Notes under the pieces: model-generated
What the model was told of the DNA's origin: nothing
What the model saw: the letters and a program-made list of their open reading frames with translations, nothing else
Database searches by the model: none
Shown: piece by piece, positions 37,082-46,302 of the stretch
Position numbering within the stretch: the first letter of the stretch is position 1
Layout: each line of letters opens with the position of its first letter
Assembly: GCF_000732945.1 (NCBI RefSeq)
Contig: NZ_CP008944.1
Coordinates: 1,727,784 to 1,791,783 of the forward strand
Length of the DNA: 64,000 nucleotides
Source: Corynebacterium atypicum
Lineage (GTDB): Bacteria; Actinomycetota; Actinomycetes; Mycobacteriales; Mycobacteriaceae
Direction: 5' to 3'
Program-made: the position numbers and the translations under genes

Positions 37082-37826
37082 ATGCGAAACTGGAAAGACT
37101 TCTTTGGCCTGATCGAACTGCGCAAACTGTCAAGCCACGACCACGTCCACCATGCGCACCTGGCCGCGGGAGAGTATCACAACCTGACTCCCGAGGTGGC
37201 GATACCGATCGAAGAATTCCAAACGCTACCACCGTGGGACAAGGCGACGGCGTACGCGGCGGCATTCGGTCTCAGCGCAGATCGGGCTGTAGTAGCAGGT
37301 AAGGCCGCTGCGCGTCTGTGGAGGCTTAGCGTGTTGGGCTATTCTCCAACGACTGACCTGCTCTTTATGCACACTCGCCCCTCATCCCGAAAGTCCTGGC
37401 CGAAGTACGCCTACTTTCGCAGCGCCAACCTGCCACCCGAGCAAGTCGTCGCCACCCAAGACATGCGCGTGACCACGCCCGCACGCACCGCCGCAGACAT
37501 TACCCGCTGGTACGGGTTACTCGAAGGAATAGTCGCATTCGATTCGATAAGAGCTTTACACCCTACAATCCCGTTCGAGCAGATCTGTCAAGAGGCTCTT
37601 GGAACCCGAATATATCGCGGAAAACAGCTGCGTAAGGCAGGCTTTAAGCCTATCTCTGCCAGAAATAGGTTCCACCCTAGAGGCCTGCGCTCGGATGAAA
37701 ATTTTAAATGCCGGGTTCCGTGTCGTGCGGGCCGGTTACCAAGACCTGCGCGAATACGGAAACAGCGAGTGCAAGCTCGTCCGCGACGTTCGCTTAGCTC
37801 TCCGGAGCGTCCGCGCTTCCTCGTAG
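37082..37826 (+). pseudogene. DUF559-type endonuclease-like protein, frameshifted and truncated
   Basis: The first part, about 185 residues from the ATG at 37082 (MRNWKDFFGLIELRKLSSHD), matches the N-terminal winged-helix-like region seen before DUF559 (Vsr-like PD-(D/E)XK) nuclease domains in actinobacterial proteins, with the conserved stretch VTTPARTAADI. At 37632-37636 the frame shifts by one base; the next frame reads LPEIGSTLEACARMKILNAGF, the segment that normally leads into the nuclease domain. It then stops at 37826 with no recognisable PD-(D/E)XK core. Thus the gene has both an indel and a missing catalytic domain. Base composition is less GC-rich than its neighbours. It is likely a decayed, horizontally acquired gene. 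Confidence 0.6.
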
Positions 37827-37908
37827 CCCGATACTTCACAAAGCCACGCGCACTTAACCTTCTACCAGCAAACCTCGGATTGACTACGTCGAAAGCGCTC
37901 GCCGAAAG

Positions 37909-37949
37909 TCGAGAGGAGCCGTCCTATCTACCGCGCCCTCTCAACCAAC
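37909..37949 (+). repeat. 41-bp hairpin repeat, copy B
   Basis: This copy matches copy A at 33 of 41 positions, including TCGAGAGGAG, CCTATCT and CCTCTC. The stem is one base less perfect (CCTCTCAA at the 3' arm). It lies between the broken DUF559-like gene and lepA. Confidence 0.7.
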
Positions 37950-38013
37950 GCCTAAAAAAGAAACGGAACGGAAAAGCACGCACCGGACTAGTGGCCCGGC
38001 CCGGGCCCACCAG

Positions 38014-39870
38014 CTACTTCTTCTTCGGCTCGTCAGTCGACAGCGCAGCCACAAAGGCCTCCTGCGGCACCGTGACCGACCCGATGGCCTTCATCCGCTT
38101 CTTACCAGCCTTCTGCTTCTCCAGCAGCTTGCGCTTACGCGAGATGTCGCCGCCGTAGCACTTCGAGAGCACGTCCTTGCGCATGGCCCGAATGTTCTCC
38201 CGAGCGATGATCTTCGAGCCGATAGCAGCTTGCACCGGCACCTCGAACTGCTGGCGCGGAATCAGCTCCCGCAGCTTCTTGGTCATCTTGTTGCCATAAG
38301 ACTGCGCAGCATCCTTGTGCACGATCGCGCTGAACGCGTCCACGGGGTCGCCTTGCAAAAGGATGTCCACCTTGACCAGGTCCGCCTCCTGCTCACCGGC
38401 GTCCTCGTAGTTCAGCGAGGCGTAGCCCTTGGTGCGCGACTTGAGGATGTCAAAGAAATCAAAAATGATCTCACCCAGGGGCATGATGTAGCGCAGCTCA
38501 ACGCGGTCTTCGGAGATGTAGGACATGTTTTTCATGTCGCCACGACGCGACTGACACAGCTCCATCGTGGGGCCGACAAAATCGCTCGGCACGATGACGG
38601 TCATGTCGACGATCGGCTCGTAGACCTCCCTAAGCTTTCCGCCCGGCCAATCCGAGGGGTTGTGCACGATTTTCTCTTCGCCACGCTCGTCAACGACGCG
38701 GTAGGTCACGCTCGGAGCGGTCGAGATCAAGTCCAGATCGAACTCGCGCTCCAGGCGGGCGCGGGTGATCTCCATGTGCAGTAGGCCTAAGAAACCCACG
38801 CGGAAGCCGAAGCCGAGCGCCACCGAGGTTTCCGGCTCATAGACCAAAGAGGCGTCGTTGAGCTGCAGCTTCTCCAGAGCATCGCGCAGCGCCGGGAAGT
38901 CTTCCTGCGAGATCGGGAAGAGCCCCGAGTAGACCATCGGCGCCGGGTCTTGGTACCCGGTCAGCGGTTCGTCCGCACCGTCCTTAGCCCAGGTGACAGT
39001 GTCCCCGACCTTGGTCTCCCGGACGTCCTTCGCACCGGTGATCAGGTAGCCGACTTCGCCTGGCCCCAGGCCCTTGCACGGCTTGGGTGTGGGCGAAACG
39101 ATGCCTACCTCGAGCAGCTCGTGGTCTGCGCCGGTGGCCATCATCCGGGCCTTCTGCCGGGGCCGGATGGTGCCGTCCATCATGCGCACATAGGTGACCA
39201 CGCCCCGGTATGTGTCGTAGACCGAATCGAAGACCAGCGCCCGTGCCGGAGCGTCCCGCCCAGCCTCGCTCTTCGGCGCCGGAACCAGGTCGCACACGGC
39301 GTCGAGAAGCTCCGCGACCCCTTCGCCGGTTTTCCCTGAAACCTTGAGTACGTCCTCGGGTTCACAGCCGATGATGCCGGCGATCTCCAGCGCGTATTTC
39401 TCGGGGTCGGCGGCCGGGAGATCGATCTTGTTGAGGACGGGGACGATCTCCAGGTCTTTCTCCATGGCCATGTAGAGATTGGCCAGGGTCTGCGCTTCGA
39501 TGCCCTGGGCGGCGTCGACGAGCAGGATGGCTCCCTCGCAGGCCTCCAGGGCGCGGGAGACCTCGTAGGTGAAGTCGACATGGCCCGGGGTATCGATCAT
39601 CTGCAGGACGATCTGCTCGCCTTGGTGCGCCCCCGTCTGCGGGACCCAGGGCAGGCGTACGTTCTGTGCCTTGATTGTGATGCCGCGCTCGCGCTCGATG
39701 TCCATGTTATCCAGGTACTGATCGCGCATATCGCGCTCGGAGACGATGTGCGAAAGCTGCAGGATCCGGTCGGCCAGGGTCGACTTGCCGTGGTCGATGT
39801 GCGCGATGATGCAGAAGTTACGGATCCGCGCGGGATCAGTGAACGTTTGCTCCGCAAAGTTTTCTGGCAT
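38014..39870 (-). CDS. lepA: Elongation factor 4 (LepA)
   Basis: This ribosome-associated GTPase acts on stalled or mis-translocated ribosomes. The P-loop AHIDHGKST occupies residues 23-31, DTPGHVDF is G3 and NKIDLP is G4. The C-terminal LepA-specific domain ends near [22 protein letters not shown], its family signature. The length, 618 residues, is normal. The gene is divergent from the PemK-like gene, with starts 145 nt apart. It looks intact. Confidence 0.97.
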   Translation of the reverse strand: MPENFAEQTFTDPARIRNFCIIAHIDHGKSTLADRILQLSHIVSERDMRDQYLDNMDIERERGITIKAQNVRLPWVPQTGAHQGEQIVLQMIDTPGHVDFTYEVSRALEACEGAILLVDAAQGIEAQTLANLYMAMEKDLEIVPVLNKIDLPAADPEKYALEIAGIIGCEPEDVLKVSGKTGEGVAELLDAVCDLVPAPKSEAGRDAPARALVFDSVYDTYRGVVTYVRMMDGTIRPRQKARMMATGADHELLEVGIVSPTPKPCKGLGPGEVGYLITGAKDVRETKVGDTVTWAKDGADEPLTGYQDPAPMVYSGLFPISQEDFPALRDALEKLQLNDASLVYEPETSVALGFGFRVGFLGLLHMEITRARLEREFDLDLISTAPSVTYRVVDERGEEKIVHNPSDWPGGKLREVYEPIVDMTVIVPSDFVGPTMELCQSRRGDMKNMSYISEDRVELRYIMPLGEIIFDFFDILKSRTKGYASLNYEDAGEQEADLVKVDILLQGDPVDAFSAIVHKDAAQSYGNKMTKKLRELIPRQQFEVPVQAAIGSKIIARENIRAMRKDVLSKCYGGDISRKRKLLEKQKAGKKRMKAIGSVTVPQEAFVAALSTDEPKKK

Positions 39871-40015
39871 GGGAGTGACGCGACACCTTTCTTTTTCTAA
39901 ACCTTGACCACTCTACCTAAGCAGAAGGTATAAGCTAAGCCGTATCGCCTGGACGAGGGGCGCGAACCCCGCCCAAGCGCCTGTTTTTGTTCGTAGGTGA
40001 CTGTGAAGCTATCCC

Positions 40016-40558
40016 ATGACTAAACCTCCCGTACAGTCTCGATTCACCCGTCTTTTGGCCCGCTTGCTTCCCGACGCCGCGCCAGTTGACGCAGGACTAA
40101 AAAAGGTCAACGCCCGGCTGGGGCGCGGGCAGCAGGAAAACTCGAGCAACCGCGCCCAGGAGGCCGTCAAGGTACACGCCACCGAGGCCGTCGCCCGCTC
40201 GCTCTACTACGCGCCGAGCATGGACGGGCAGGCCGAGCCCGGCGAGGTGGTGTTCATCTGGACGCCCTCGGACGGGGCGGACCAGCCGTTGCGCGAGCGC
40301 GCGATGCTGATCGTGGGACATAATCGGGGAACGGTGCTGGGACTGCTCATCTCGCCGAACCCGCAGCACGCCGACGACGAGCGGTGGCTGGACATCGGCA
40401 CCGGCGACTGGGATGTTGCCGGCCGGGCGTGCTGGGTGCGACTCGACCGGGTGCTCGAGGTCTCTGAGCTTGGGATTCGTAGACAGGGGATTCTCTTTCC
40501 GCGGCGCCGCTTCGACCGGGTGGCCGCCAAGTTGCGCTACCGCTTCGGCTGGAACTAG
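40016..40558 (+). CDS. PemK/MazF-fold protein without a visible antitoxin
   Basis: The 180-residue protein has the MazF-like beta-barrel elements PGEVVFIWTP, RERAMLIVGHNRGTVLGLLIS and GACWVRLDRVLEVSE-type strands, after an unusual N-terminal extension of about 70 residues. MazF/PemK proteins are mRNA endoribonucleases, but no antitoxin gene precedes or follows: lepA is divergent and rpsT is downstream. I recall a PemK-family protein here in related corynebacteria, so it is probably a conserved, domesticated member rather than a mobile toxin-antitoxin pair. No clear SD is present before the ATG. Confidence 0.75.
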   Translation: MTKPPVQSRFTRLLARLLPDAAPVDAGLKKVNARLGRGQQENSSNRAQEAVKVHATEAVARSLYYAPSMDGQAEPGEVVFIWTPSDGADQPLRERAMLIVGHNRGTVLGLLISPNPQHADDERWLDIGTGDWDVAGRACWVRLDRVLEVSELGIRRQGILFPRRRFDRVAAKLRYRFGWN

Positions 40559-40710
40559 CCCTGAACGCCCGTCGGGTGCTAAGATCTTCCGGGTTGCCGT
40601 GCCGCCGTGGCGTTCAGGACCTTGGGTTCGCCCTATCGGCCGGCAGCTGCGCAGAAAAGCGCATGTACGTCAACCGCAAACCAACGTGACGCAAAGAGGT
40701 TTATCACCCT

Positions 40711-40974
40711 ATGGCTAACATCAAGCAGCAGAAGAAGCGCGTTCTTACTAACGAGAAGCGCCGCTTGCGCAACAAGGCCGTCCGCTCGGCCGTGCGCACC
40801 GAGATCCGCAAGTTCCGCGAGGCCGTCGAGGCCGGCGACAAGGCCAAGGCCGGCGAGCAGCTGCGCGTGGCCTCCCGGGCGCTGGACAAGTCGGTGTCCA
40901 AGGGCGTGTTCCACCGCAACAACGCGGCCAACAAGAAGTCGAACATGGCGCGCGCCTTTAACAAGATGGCCTAG
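40711..40974 (+). CDS. rpsT: 30S ribosomal protein S20
   Basis: The 87-residue Lys/Arg/Ala-rich protein begins [20 protein letters not shown], the classic S20 start, and ends ARAFNKMA. It binds 16S rRNA early in small subunit assembly. It is flanked by the PemK-like gene and followed by a good intrinsic terminator at 41013-41044. The upstream leader of about 150 nt with TAAGAT near 40579 as possible -10 may allow translational autoregulation, as known for S20 in E. coli. Confidence 0.97.
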   Translation: MANIKQQKKRVLTNEKRRLRNKAVRSAVRTEIRKFREAVEAGDKAKAGEQLRVASRALDKSVSKGVFHRNNAANKKSNMARAFNKMA

Positions 40975-41012
40975 CGCCAACAAGGCCTAGAGGCGTTCAC
41001 GCCGTTAAGCCG

Positions 41013-41044
41013 GCCCGTGGGGTTAAGACCCTGCGGGCTTTTTT
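41013..41044 (+). terminator. rpsT: Rho-independent terminator after rpsT
   Basis: GCCCG and CGGGC close a stem extended inward by GGGT/ACCC with a small internal mismatch and a TAAG loop, followed by six T. It is placed 38 nt after the rpsT stop. Confidence 0.85.
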
Positions 41045-41122
41045 GCTGCTTCTGCCCCGGCACGCGCCCGCCCCACTGGGCGCGCTTCCGCAACCGGGCC
41101 GCCCGGCACGCCTCAGGCGGGA

Positions 41123-41518
41123 CTACGGGCGGGATTCCAGGCGGCTAACCAGTTCTTGAGCCCCGAAAAGTCTGGCTGTGTCGAGCGCGCTCGGGGTACC
41201 GGCCGTAGCGCTCGCCCCGGCGGCAAGCAACGCGTCGATGACGGCTTGCTCTTTTTTAAAGATGGCACCCGCCAGCGGCGACTGTCCGCGATCGTTGAGC
41301 TTGTTCACGTCGGCGCCACGTTGTGCGAGCTTATCGACGAGCCCCGCGTGCCCGGCGTAAGCGGCCAACATCAGGAAGGTGTTTCCCTGATGGTTGGCAA
41401 GGTCTACCGGTACCCCGGCGTGGATGTATTCGCACAGCGTGTCGTCGCCGTTTCGAGCCATGTCGAAGAGCCGTCCGGCGAGTTCTTGAATATCTTCATC
41501 AACGTCAGGAGTGTTCAT
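41123..41518 (-). CDS. Small ankyrin-repeat protein
   Basis: The 131-residue protein consists of an N-terminal acidic helix and about three ankyrin repeats, visible as GNTFLMLAAYAGHAGLVDKL, GADVNKLNDRGQSPLAGAI and a degenerate third ending ALDTARLFGAQELV. Ankyrin repeats mediate protein-protein contacts. No signal peptide or catalytic domain is present, so it is probably a cytoplasmic adaptor or inhibitor with unknown partner. It sits between rpsT (convergent) and holA. Confidence 0.82.
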   Translation of the reverse strand: MNTPDVDEDIQELAGRLFDMARNGDDTLCEYIHAGVPVDLANHQGNTFLMLAAYAGHAGLVDKLAQRGADVNKLNDRGQSPLAGAIFKKEQAVIDALLAAGASATAGTPSALDTARLFGAQELVSRLESRP

Positions 41519-41592
41519 AGAACGTCATTCTAAGGACCAGCCCTTCGGTCCTAGCGTTCGATCCCCTGGTTGCCTCTGGTTGCGCGTGCCGG

Positions 41593-42537
41593 TTAGCCTG
41601 CGAGCCTGGCGATCTTTTGTACGGCAGCTTCGATGGCGTATCCGGGTTCGCCACCTTGGCCCTTGACCTCCGCGTCCAGTTCCGCCATGAGGATGACCGC
41701 CTGTGAGACTTCGTCGCCGGACCAGCGGCGCGCAATCGGCAGGTTTTTTTTGATCACGAAGGGGTGTGCGCGCAGTTCCTTGGCCAGCGCCTGCTCGTCG
41801 ACGCGCCCGCGGGTGGAGTAAAGCCGGGCGATCATGCCGATCTTGTTGCTCAACGCGGCGGCCAGCGCCACCGGCGAGGCCCCGAGCTGCAACGCCCGGC
41901 GCGCCCCTGCCGCGGCGCGGCCCGCCTGCCCGGAGACCGCCCAGTCGGCGACGTCGAAGCTGGATACCTCGGCCACCCCGGAGTAATAGGTCTTTACCAT
42001 CGCCGCCGTGACCTCACCCTGCGCGTCGGCCACCAACTGTGAGATCGCCGTGGCGAGCTCGCGCAGATCCGAACCAACCCCCTCGAGCAGCGCGTGCACC
42101 ACATCCGGGGAGACGTGCGCGCCATGACGCCGAAACTCCTCGTTGACCCAAGCGGTCAGCTGGTGGCGTTTCACCTCCGCAGCGGACCACACGGTGGCGA
42201 TTTTGCGCAGCTTGGCGGCGAGCGCCTTGGTGCGCCCTGCTCCCGAGTGCATGACGACGAGCACGATGCCGGGGCCCGGGTCCACCGCGGCCTTCTCGAT
42301 CAGCTCGGCGGCCGCCTTGCTGGCGGTCTCCGCGTGGTGCAGGACCACCACCCGGGCATCTCCGAACAGGGATGGGCTTAAGACCTCGAGGAACTCGGAA
42401 TCTGTCATCTCTCCTGCGGCCATGTCGGTGACGGTCGCCTCGCCCAGCTGCGTGCGCGCCTGGGCGACGATCTGGCCACGGGCCCGCTCGGCCAAAAACT
42501 CGTCCGGACCTTCGATCAGGTGCACCTGGTTGAACAT
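41593..42537 (-). CDS. holA: DNA polymerase III delta subunit
   Basis: The delta subunit opens the sliding clamp as part of the clamp loader. The 314-residue protein starts MFNQVHLIEGPDEFLAERAR and shows the HolA pattern LSPSLFGDARVVVLHHAE and LVVMHSGAGRTKALA in the N-terminal domain. The helical C-terminal domain follows (ALQLGASPVALAAALSNKIG). The longer open frame upstream of 42537 is antisense-like shadow of comEC. The ATG is chosen because conserved sequence starts there; a GTG two codons earlier is possible. It is 47 nt downstream of comEC. Confidence 0.92.
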   Translation of the reverse strand: MFNQVHLIEGPDEFLAERARGQIVAQARTQLGEATVTDMAAGEMTDSEFLEVLSPSLFGDARVVVLHHAETASKAAAELIEKAAVDPGPGIVLVVMHSGAGRTKALAAKLRKIATVWSAAEVKRHQLTAWVNEEFRRHGAHVSPDVVHALLEGVGSDLRELATAISQLVADAQGEVTAAMVKTYYSGVAEVSSFDVADWAVSGQAGRAAAGARRALQLGASPVALAAALSNKIGMIARLYSTRGRVDEQALAKELRAHPFVIKKNLPIARRWSGDEVSQAVILMAELDAEVKGQGGEPGYAIEAAVQKIARLAG

Positions 42538-42584
42538 GCCCACTATCGTGCCACGGCCGAGGTTTTCTGGCCGGCTTGAGGCCG

Positions 42585-43943
42585 TTAGAGCAACCAGCCG
42601 TAGCCGACGAGCACCCAGAGGACGTCGGCCGTGACGGTAGCATGTTCCGCCCCACCGAGTACCGCGGCCACCGTGGCGACCCACCAGGTGCATGGCTCGA
42701 TGACGGCGAGCAGCCACGTCTCGAGGCCGCCCGGGAACAGCGCCACGACCGTCGCGGCTAGTCCCACGACGGTGACCGGAGCGACCGCGGGCGCGACCAG
42801 AGTGTTCGCGAGGACCGACACGAGGGATACGCGCCCTGCCATGCCGCCGATCAGCGGCATGGTCACCACATCCGCGGCGATCGCCACGCCGAGCACGCGG
42901 GCGAGCGCGTCTGGCAGCCAGGGCCGGGCGAGCGCCCGGTAGATGGCTGGGAAGACGGCGATGATGCCGCCCGTGGCGGCCACCGAAAGCGCAAATCCCC
43001 ACTGGCAGGCAAGATCCGAGTCCCAGAGCACGAGGCCGAGGACCGCCACCGCCAGCCCGTGGGCGGGCTCGATTCGGGCGGACCCGACCACAGCCACAAG
43101 CCCGACGCAGCCGGTGACTGAAGCCCGCAGCACCGAAGGCTCCACCCCACCAGGCCGACGAACAGCCCGAGTGCGGTCGCGGCACACGCCACCTCCACCC
43201 GCGGGCCCAGCCCCAGCGCGCGCCAGAAAGAACGCCGCGGCCACGACGATCGTCACATTCGAGCCGGAAACCGCGGTCAGATGCGTAAGCCCGGTATCGA
43301 TGTAGGCCTGCTGCTCGGCCGGGCTTTGCAGCGAAGTATCGCCGAGCACCATCCCTGGGACCAGGGACTGGGACCCCTCGCCCAGGTACTCCTGGCAGCT
43401 GGCGCGCAGCGTCTCGCGCACCTGCGCCACCCAGCCGGCGAAGCCGCCCGGCGCGGACACGTCGACGTAGCGAACGGTACCCACCCATTGAGGCACCCCG
43501 GCACGTTCGGCGGCCCGCCAATCAGCAACCAGCGTCACCTTGGCGCCGGCCGCCAACTCGCGCAGCTGTTCCTCGGAAAGCACGCCCTCGCGGGCGAACG
43601 CTGGCATCGCCGCGGGGTAACCGGGGACTTCGACGCGGATGAGCACGGAGCCGGAGTCGAGCACCTTGGCCGCGGTCTGCAGCGTTCCGTCAACCGTGGC
43701 CGACGGCTCAGGCGCGGCGAAGAACAGCCGGATAGCGGCGATCGTTGCGCCGACCACACCCGCCGCACCGGCAACGATCGCCTGGCCGTACCCCTGGGCT
43801 ACCCGGCGCACCGGCGGGCTGAGAGCTACCGCGACGGCCGCGCCGGCAACCGCAATCCCCCACCACAGCCGCCCGCCGAGCAACGTGGCCAGCGTGGCCA
43901 ACCAGGCCGCAGCGGCCGCAGGTACCAGGCGCAGCTCGCTCAT
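42585..43943 (-). CDS. comEC: ComEC/Rec2-family DNA-uptake channel protein, with two compensating indels
   Basis: The protein has an N-terminal membrane/OB-like region and the competence domain (TGLTHLTAVSGSNVTIVVAA is the ComEC hallmark) followed by many helices. At about 43216-43222 one GC dinucleotide seems missing, and at 43145-43148 one G of the coding strand. Between them about 27 residues read as nonsense (GGGGVCRDRTRAVRR), while the other frame gives LGLGPRVEVACAATALG. The two changes sum to three bases, so the rest remains in frame. At 452 residues it lacks the C-terminal metallo-beta-lactamase domain of long ComEC forms. Its ATG overlaps the comEA stop (ATGA). Confidence 0.82.
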   Translation of the reverse strand: MSELRLVPAAAAAWLATLATLLGGRLWWGIAVAGAAVAVALSPPVRRVAQGYGQAIVAGAAGVVGATIAAIRLFFAAPEPSATVDGTLQTAAKVLDSGSVLIRVEVPGYPAAMPAFAREGVLSEEQLRELAAGAKVTLVADWRAAERAGVPQWVGTVRYVDVSAPGGFAGWVAQVRETLRASCQEYLGEGSQSLVPGMVLGDTSLQSPAEQQAYIDTGLTHLTAVSGSNVTIVVAAAFFLARAGAGPAGGGGVCRDRTRAVRRPGGVEPSVLRASVTGCVGLVAVVGSARIEPAHGLAVAVLGLVLWDSDLACQWGFALSVAATGGIIAVFPAIYRALARPWLPDALARVLGVAIAADVVTMPLIGGMAGRVSLVSVLANTLVAPAVAPVTVVGLAATVVALFPGGLETWLLAVIEPCTWWVATVAAVLGGAEHATVTADVLWVLVGYGWLL

Positions 43944-44707
43944 AGCGAGACTGCATCTTGCAGCGCCGCAAACTTTGCCGGGCCGATCCCGCGGACCTCG
44001 TTCAGCTGATCGACGTCGGTGAAGCCGCCGTTGGACTCCCGGTACTCGATGATCGCCTGGGCGGTCACCTCGCCCACCCCGGTTAAGGTCATCAGCTCGG
44101 CAGCGCCCGCCGTGTTCAAGGAGACCTTGCCAGGAGCCGCCTCGCCCGCGGCGGCGCTTGTGTCGCCGGACGGCGCGGGGACCGGCAGCTCCTCGCCGGG
44201 TGCTGGCACGACGATCTGCTCGCCGTCGGAAAGCCGCCGGGCGAGGTTCACCGCCCGCGGATCGGAGCCCTCTAATACCTCGGCTTTACCCAACGCGTCG
44301 GCGACCCGCGAGCCGGCGGGCAGCCGCACCAGGCCCGGGCGTGCCACGTGCCCCACCACCGAGACGACGACCTCTCCGGCCGCAGGCTCCGGCGGCTGAC
44401 TAGATGGCGCGGCAGCGCCGCCGGCCTCCAGCGGGGCGACGGTCACCGCTGACTCGCCTAGCGCGGACTGTGCCGCGCCGCCGGCCGCCGGCTCGTCGCT
44501 CGAGGCGGCAAGAAGCCGGACGATGACCACCACGCAGGTCGCGGCCGCCAAGAGAGCTGCCACCACCACTGCCTGGCGCACGGTGATCTGAAGCCTGGGT
44601 TCCGGGCAGTCAACCCGCATGAGGTCTTCTTCGCCCGTCGGGCGGGCCAACTCGCCGAGCCGGTCGCGAACCTTTTTCATCGCCGTCATGGCCGCCAGGC
44701 TAGGCAT
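43940..44707 (-). CDS. comEA: ComEA-family helix-hairpin-helix DNA-binding membrane protein
   Basis: A single helix (AVVVAALLAAATCVVVIVRLL) anchors the protein. A Pro/Ala/Glu linker leads to a SLBB-like domain (VVVSVVGHVARPGLVRLPAG), then two helix-hairpin-helix motifs (LMTLTGVGEVTAQAIIEY and LNEVRGIGPAKFAAL). ComEA binds incoming double-stranded DNA at the membrane. The frame is open to 44767, but I prefer the ATG at 44707, which gives 255 residues. It is translationally coupled to comEC. Confidence 0.87.
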   Translation of the reverse strand: MPSLAAMTAMKKVRDRLGELARPTGEEDLMRVDCPEPRLQITVRQAVVVAALLAAATCVVVIVRLLAASSDEPAAGGAAQSALGESAVTVAPLEAGGAAAPSSQPPEPAAGEVVVSVVGHVARPGLVRLPAGSRVADALGKAEVLEGSDPRAVNLARRLSDGEQIVVPAPGEELPVPAPSGDTSAAAGEAAPGKVSLNTAGAAELMTLTGVGEVTAQAIIEYRESNGGFTDVDQLNEVRGIGPAKFAALQDAVSL

Positions 44708-44785
44708 CGGCGTGCGCACCGCTACGCCGTAGCACGGGCCGGCTGTGGATAACCTAGCGCTATCCACAGCGTGGCGCGCAACTGC

Positions 44786-45592
44786 CTAGACGCGGAACTG
44801 CGCTGACTGCTCGGCCGAGTACACTACGCTGACCCCGAGCGAACCCGGGCCGGTGTGCACCGCCAAGGCGTCACTGAGCTCGACCACCATGACGCTCGAG
44901 CCTGCTGGCAGCGCCTGCTCGAACAGCTCCTTGAGCCGCCGCGAGGCCTCCCGGGCCTCGTGCTCTTGAATGGCCACGAACACCGGGCGGCCCTCGGCCT
45001 GCTCCAGCACGAACTCCGTCAGCCGGGTAAACGCCTTCGTCTGGGTCCGCGTCTTGGCGGCGAGCTCGACCTTGCCGTCTGCGATGCGCATGATCGGCTT
45101 GCTCGCCAACGCCGTGGACACCACCGCGGTGGTCGCGGAGATGCGCCCCGAGCGCCGCATCTCGTCGAGCCGGTGCAGGTAGATCCACGTCGCCGACCTA
45201 TCCAGAATCTCCACCGCCAGCTCGTAGCAGGCCGCAAGATCGGCGCCGTCGAGAGCCAAACGGGCGGCCGCCATGGCCGCCGCACCGACGGCCATCCCCA
45301 CCGTAGGGGTATCCACCACGAGCACCTTATCGTCAAAAATCGCGGCGGCTGCCGTCGCCGACGACCACGTGGAGCTCAGCTCTTTCGACAGGTGCAAGGC
45401 CACCACGCCGTCGTCGCCGCCGCGCTGGAGCTGCCGGGCGTACACCGCGCACAGCTCCAGCGAGGACAACCCCGCGGTAGACGCGCCGTCGTCGGTACTC
45501 ATCACGTGCAAATCGACGACGGTGATGCCGAGCTCGGCGGCGATGGCTGGCGGCACCCCACACGAGGAGTCGACCACGACGCGCACGCTCAT
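44786..45592 (-). CDS. DegV-family fatty acid-binding protein
   Basis: DegV proteins bind fatty acids and, as FakB, can present them to a kinase. The 268-residue protein begins VRVVVDSSCGVP, with the fatty-acid contact pattern and LHLSKELSSTWSSA mid-domain, and IYLHRLDEMRRSGRIS typical of the second domain. The ATG at 45592 overlaps the stop of the histidine phosphatase gene (ATGA), so they are coupled. The much longer open frame upstream is a shadow of that phosphatase gene. The specific lipid is unknown. Confidence 0.87.
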   Translation of the reverse strand: MSVRVVVDSSCGVPPAIAAELGITVVDLHVMSTDDGASTAGLSSLELCAVYARQLQRGGDDGVVALHLSKELSSTWSSATAAAAIFDDKVLVVDTPTVGMAVGAAAMAAARLALDGADLAACYELAVEILDRSATWIYLHRLDEMRRSGRISATTAVVSTALASKPIMRIADGKVELAAKTRTQTKAFTRLTEFVLEQAEGRPVFVAIQEHEAREASRRLKELFEQALPAGSSVMVVELSDALAVHTGPGSLGVSVVYSAEQSAQFRV

Positions 45593-46302
45593 CGCTTCGA
45601 CTCCTCTCCCGTATCCGCTCCCGAACCGACCGCCGACGCGCCCAGGTTCCAGCCGTCCAGGTACCACTGGGCGTCCGCCACGGTGCCGGGGGTGAACTCG
45701 GGCGGGGAGGCCGGACGATCCCGGTGGAATCGCGGCCGTGCGGTCAGCTGCGCCCAGCCGCCGTTGCCCAACCCGGACAGCAGCGGATACTGGTCGAGGG
45801 TAAACTCCAGCAGGCTGCTCGTCAACGCCGAGATGGTCCCACCGTGGGCGACGATGAGCAGCGTCGCGTCTTCCCACTGCGGCCAGGCGGCCATAAGCTC
45901 CTCGATGACCGGCCGGGCCCGCACGGCGACATCCAGACGGGACTCCCCGCCCGGTGGCGCCCAGGCGGCGTCGTGGCGCCACAGCGCTCGGATCCCCGGC
46001 GCCGCCGCATCGATCTCGGCGCCAGTGGCCCCCTGCCAGCGCCCCAGGTGGGTCTCGCGCAACCGCGAATCGGTTTCCACGCTCATGCCCAGGCACGCGG
46101 CGATAATCTCCGCCGTCTCGCGGGCCCGGCTCAGGTCCGAGGCCACGATCCGCGAGATTCCCGCGTCCGCCAGCGCCTGTCCGGCACCTGCCGCCTGCTG
46201 GCGCCCCAGCTCAGAAAGCTCGGTGTCCAGGTGCCCCTGCATCCTGCGGGTCGCGTTAAAAGTGGTCTGCCCGTGGCGGACCATGATCAGTCGCCGGCTC
46301 AC
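45589..46302 (-). CDS. Histidine phosphatase (phosphoglycerate mutase-like), GpgP type
   Basis: The 237-residue protein has the phosphohistidine motif MVRHGQT (His10) and the later VAHGGTISAL, both needed in the histidine phosphatase superfamily. The order rsfS-phosphatase next to nadD resembles mycobacteria, where the neighbour Rv2419c is glucosyl-3-phosphoglycerate phosphatase (GpgP). The same role here is inferred from synteny, not tested. Its ATG overlaps the rsfS stop by four bases. Confidence 0.85.
   Translation of the reverse strand: MSRRLIMVRHGQTTFNATRRMQGHLDTELSELGRQQAAGAGQALADAGISRIVASDLSRARETAEIIAACLGMSVETDSRLRETHLGRWQGATGAEIDAAAPGIRALWRHDAAWAPPGGESRLDVAVRARPVIEELMAAWPQWEDATLLIVAHGGTISALTSSLLEFTLDQYPLLSGLGNGGWAQLTARPRFHRDRPASPPEFTPGTVADAQWYLDGWNLGASAVGSGADTGEESKR

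Noticed and set aside
42538-43521. N-terminal half of a 642-codon frame ending in holA
   Set aside because: It is an Arg/Gly-rich shadow of comEC. HolA homology begins at the ATG at 42537.
45593-46096. N-terminal extension of the DegV frame
   Set aside because: It overlaps the histidine phosphatase gene, and DegV homology starts at 45592 with an ATGA overlap.
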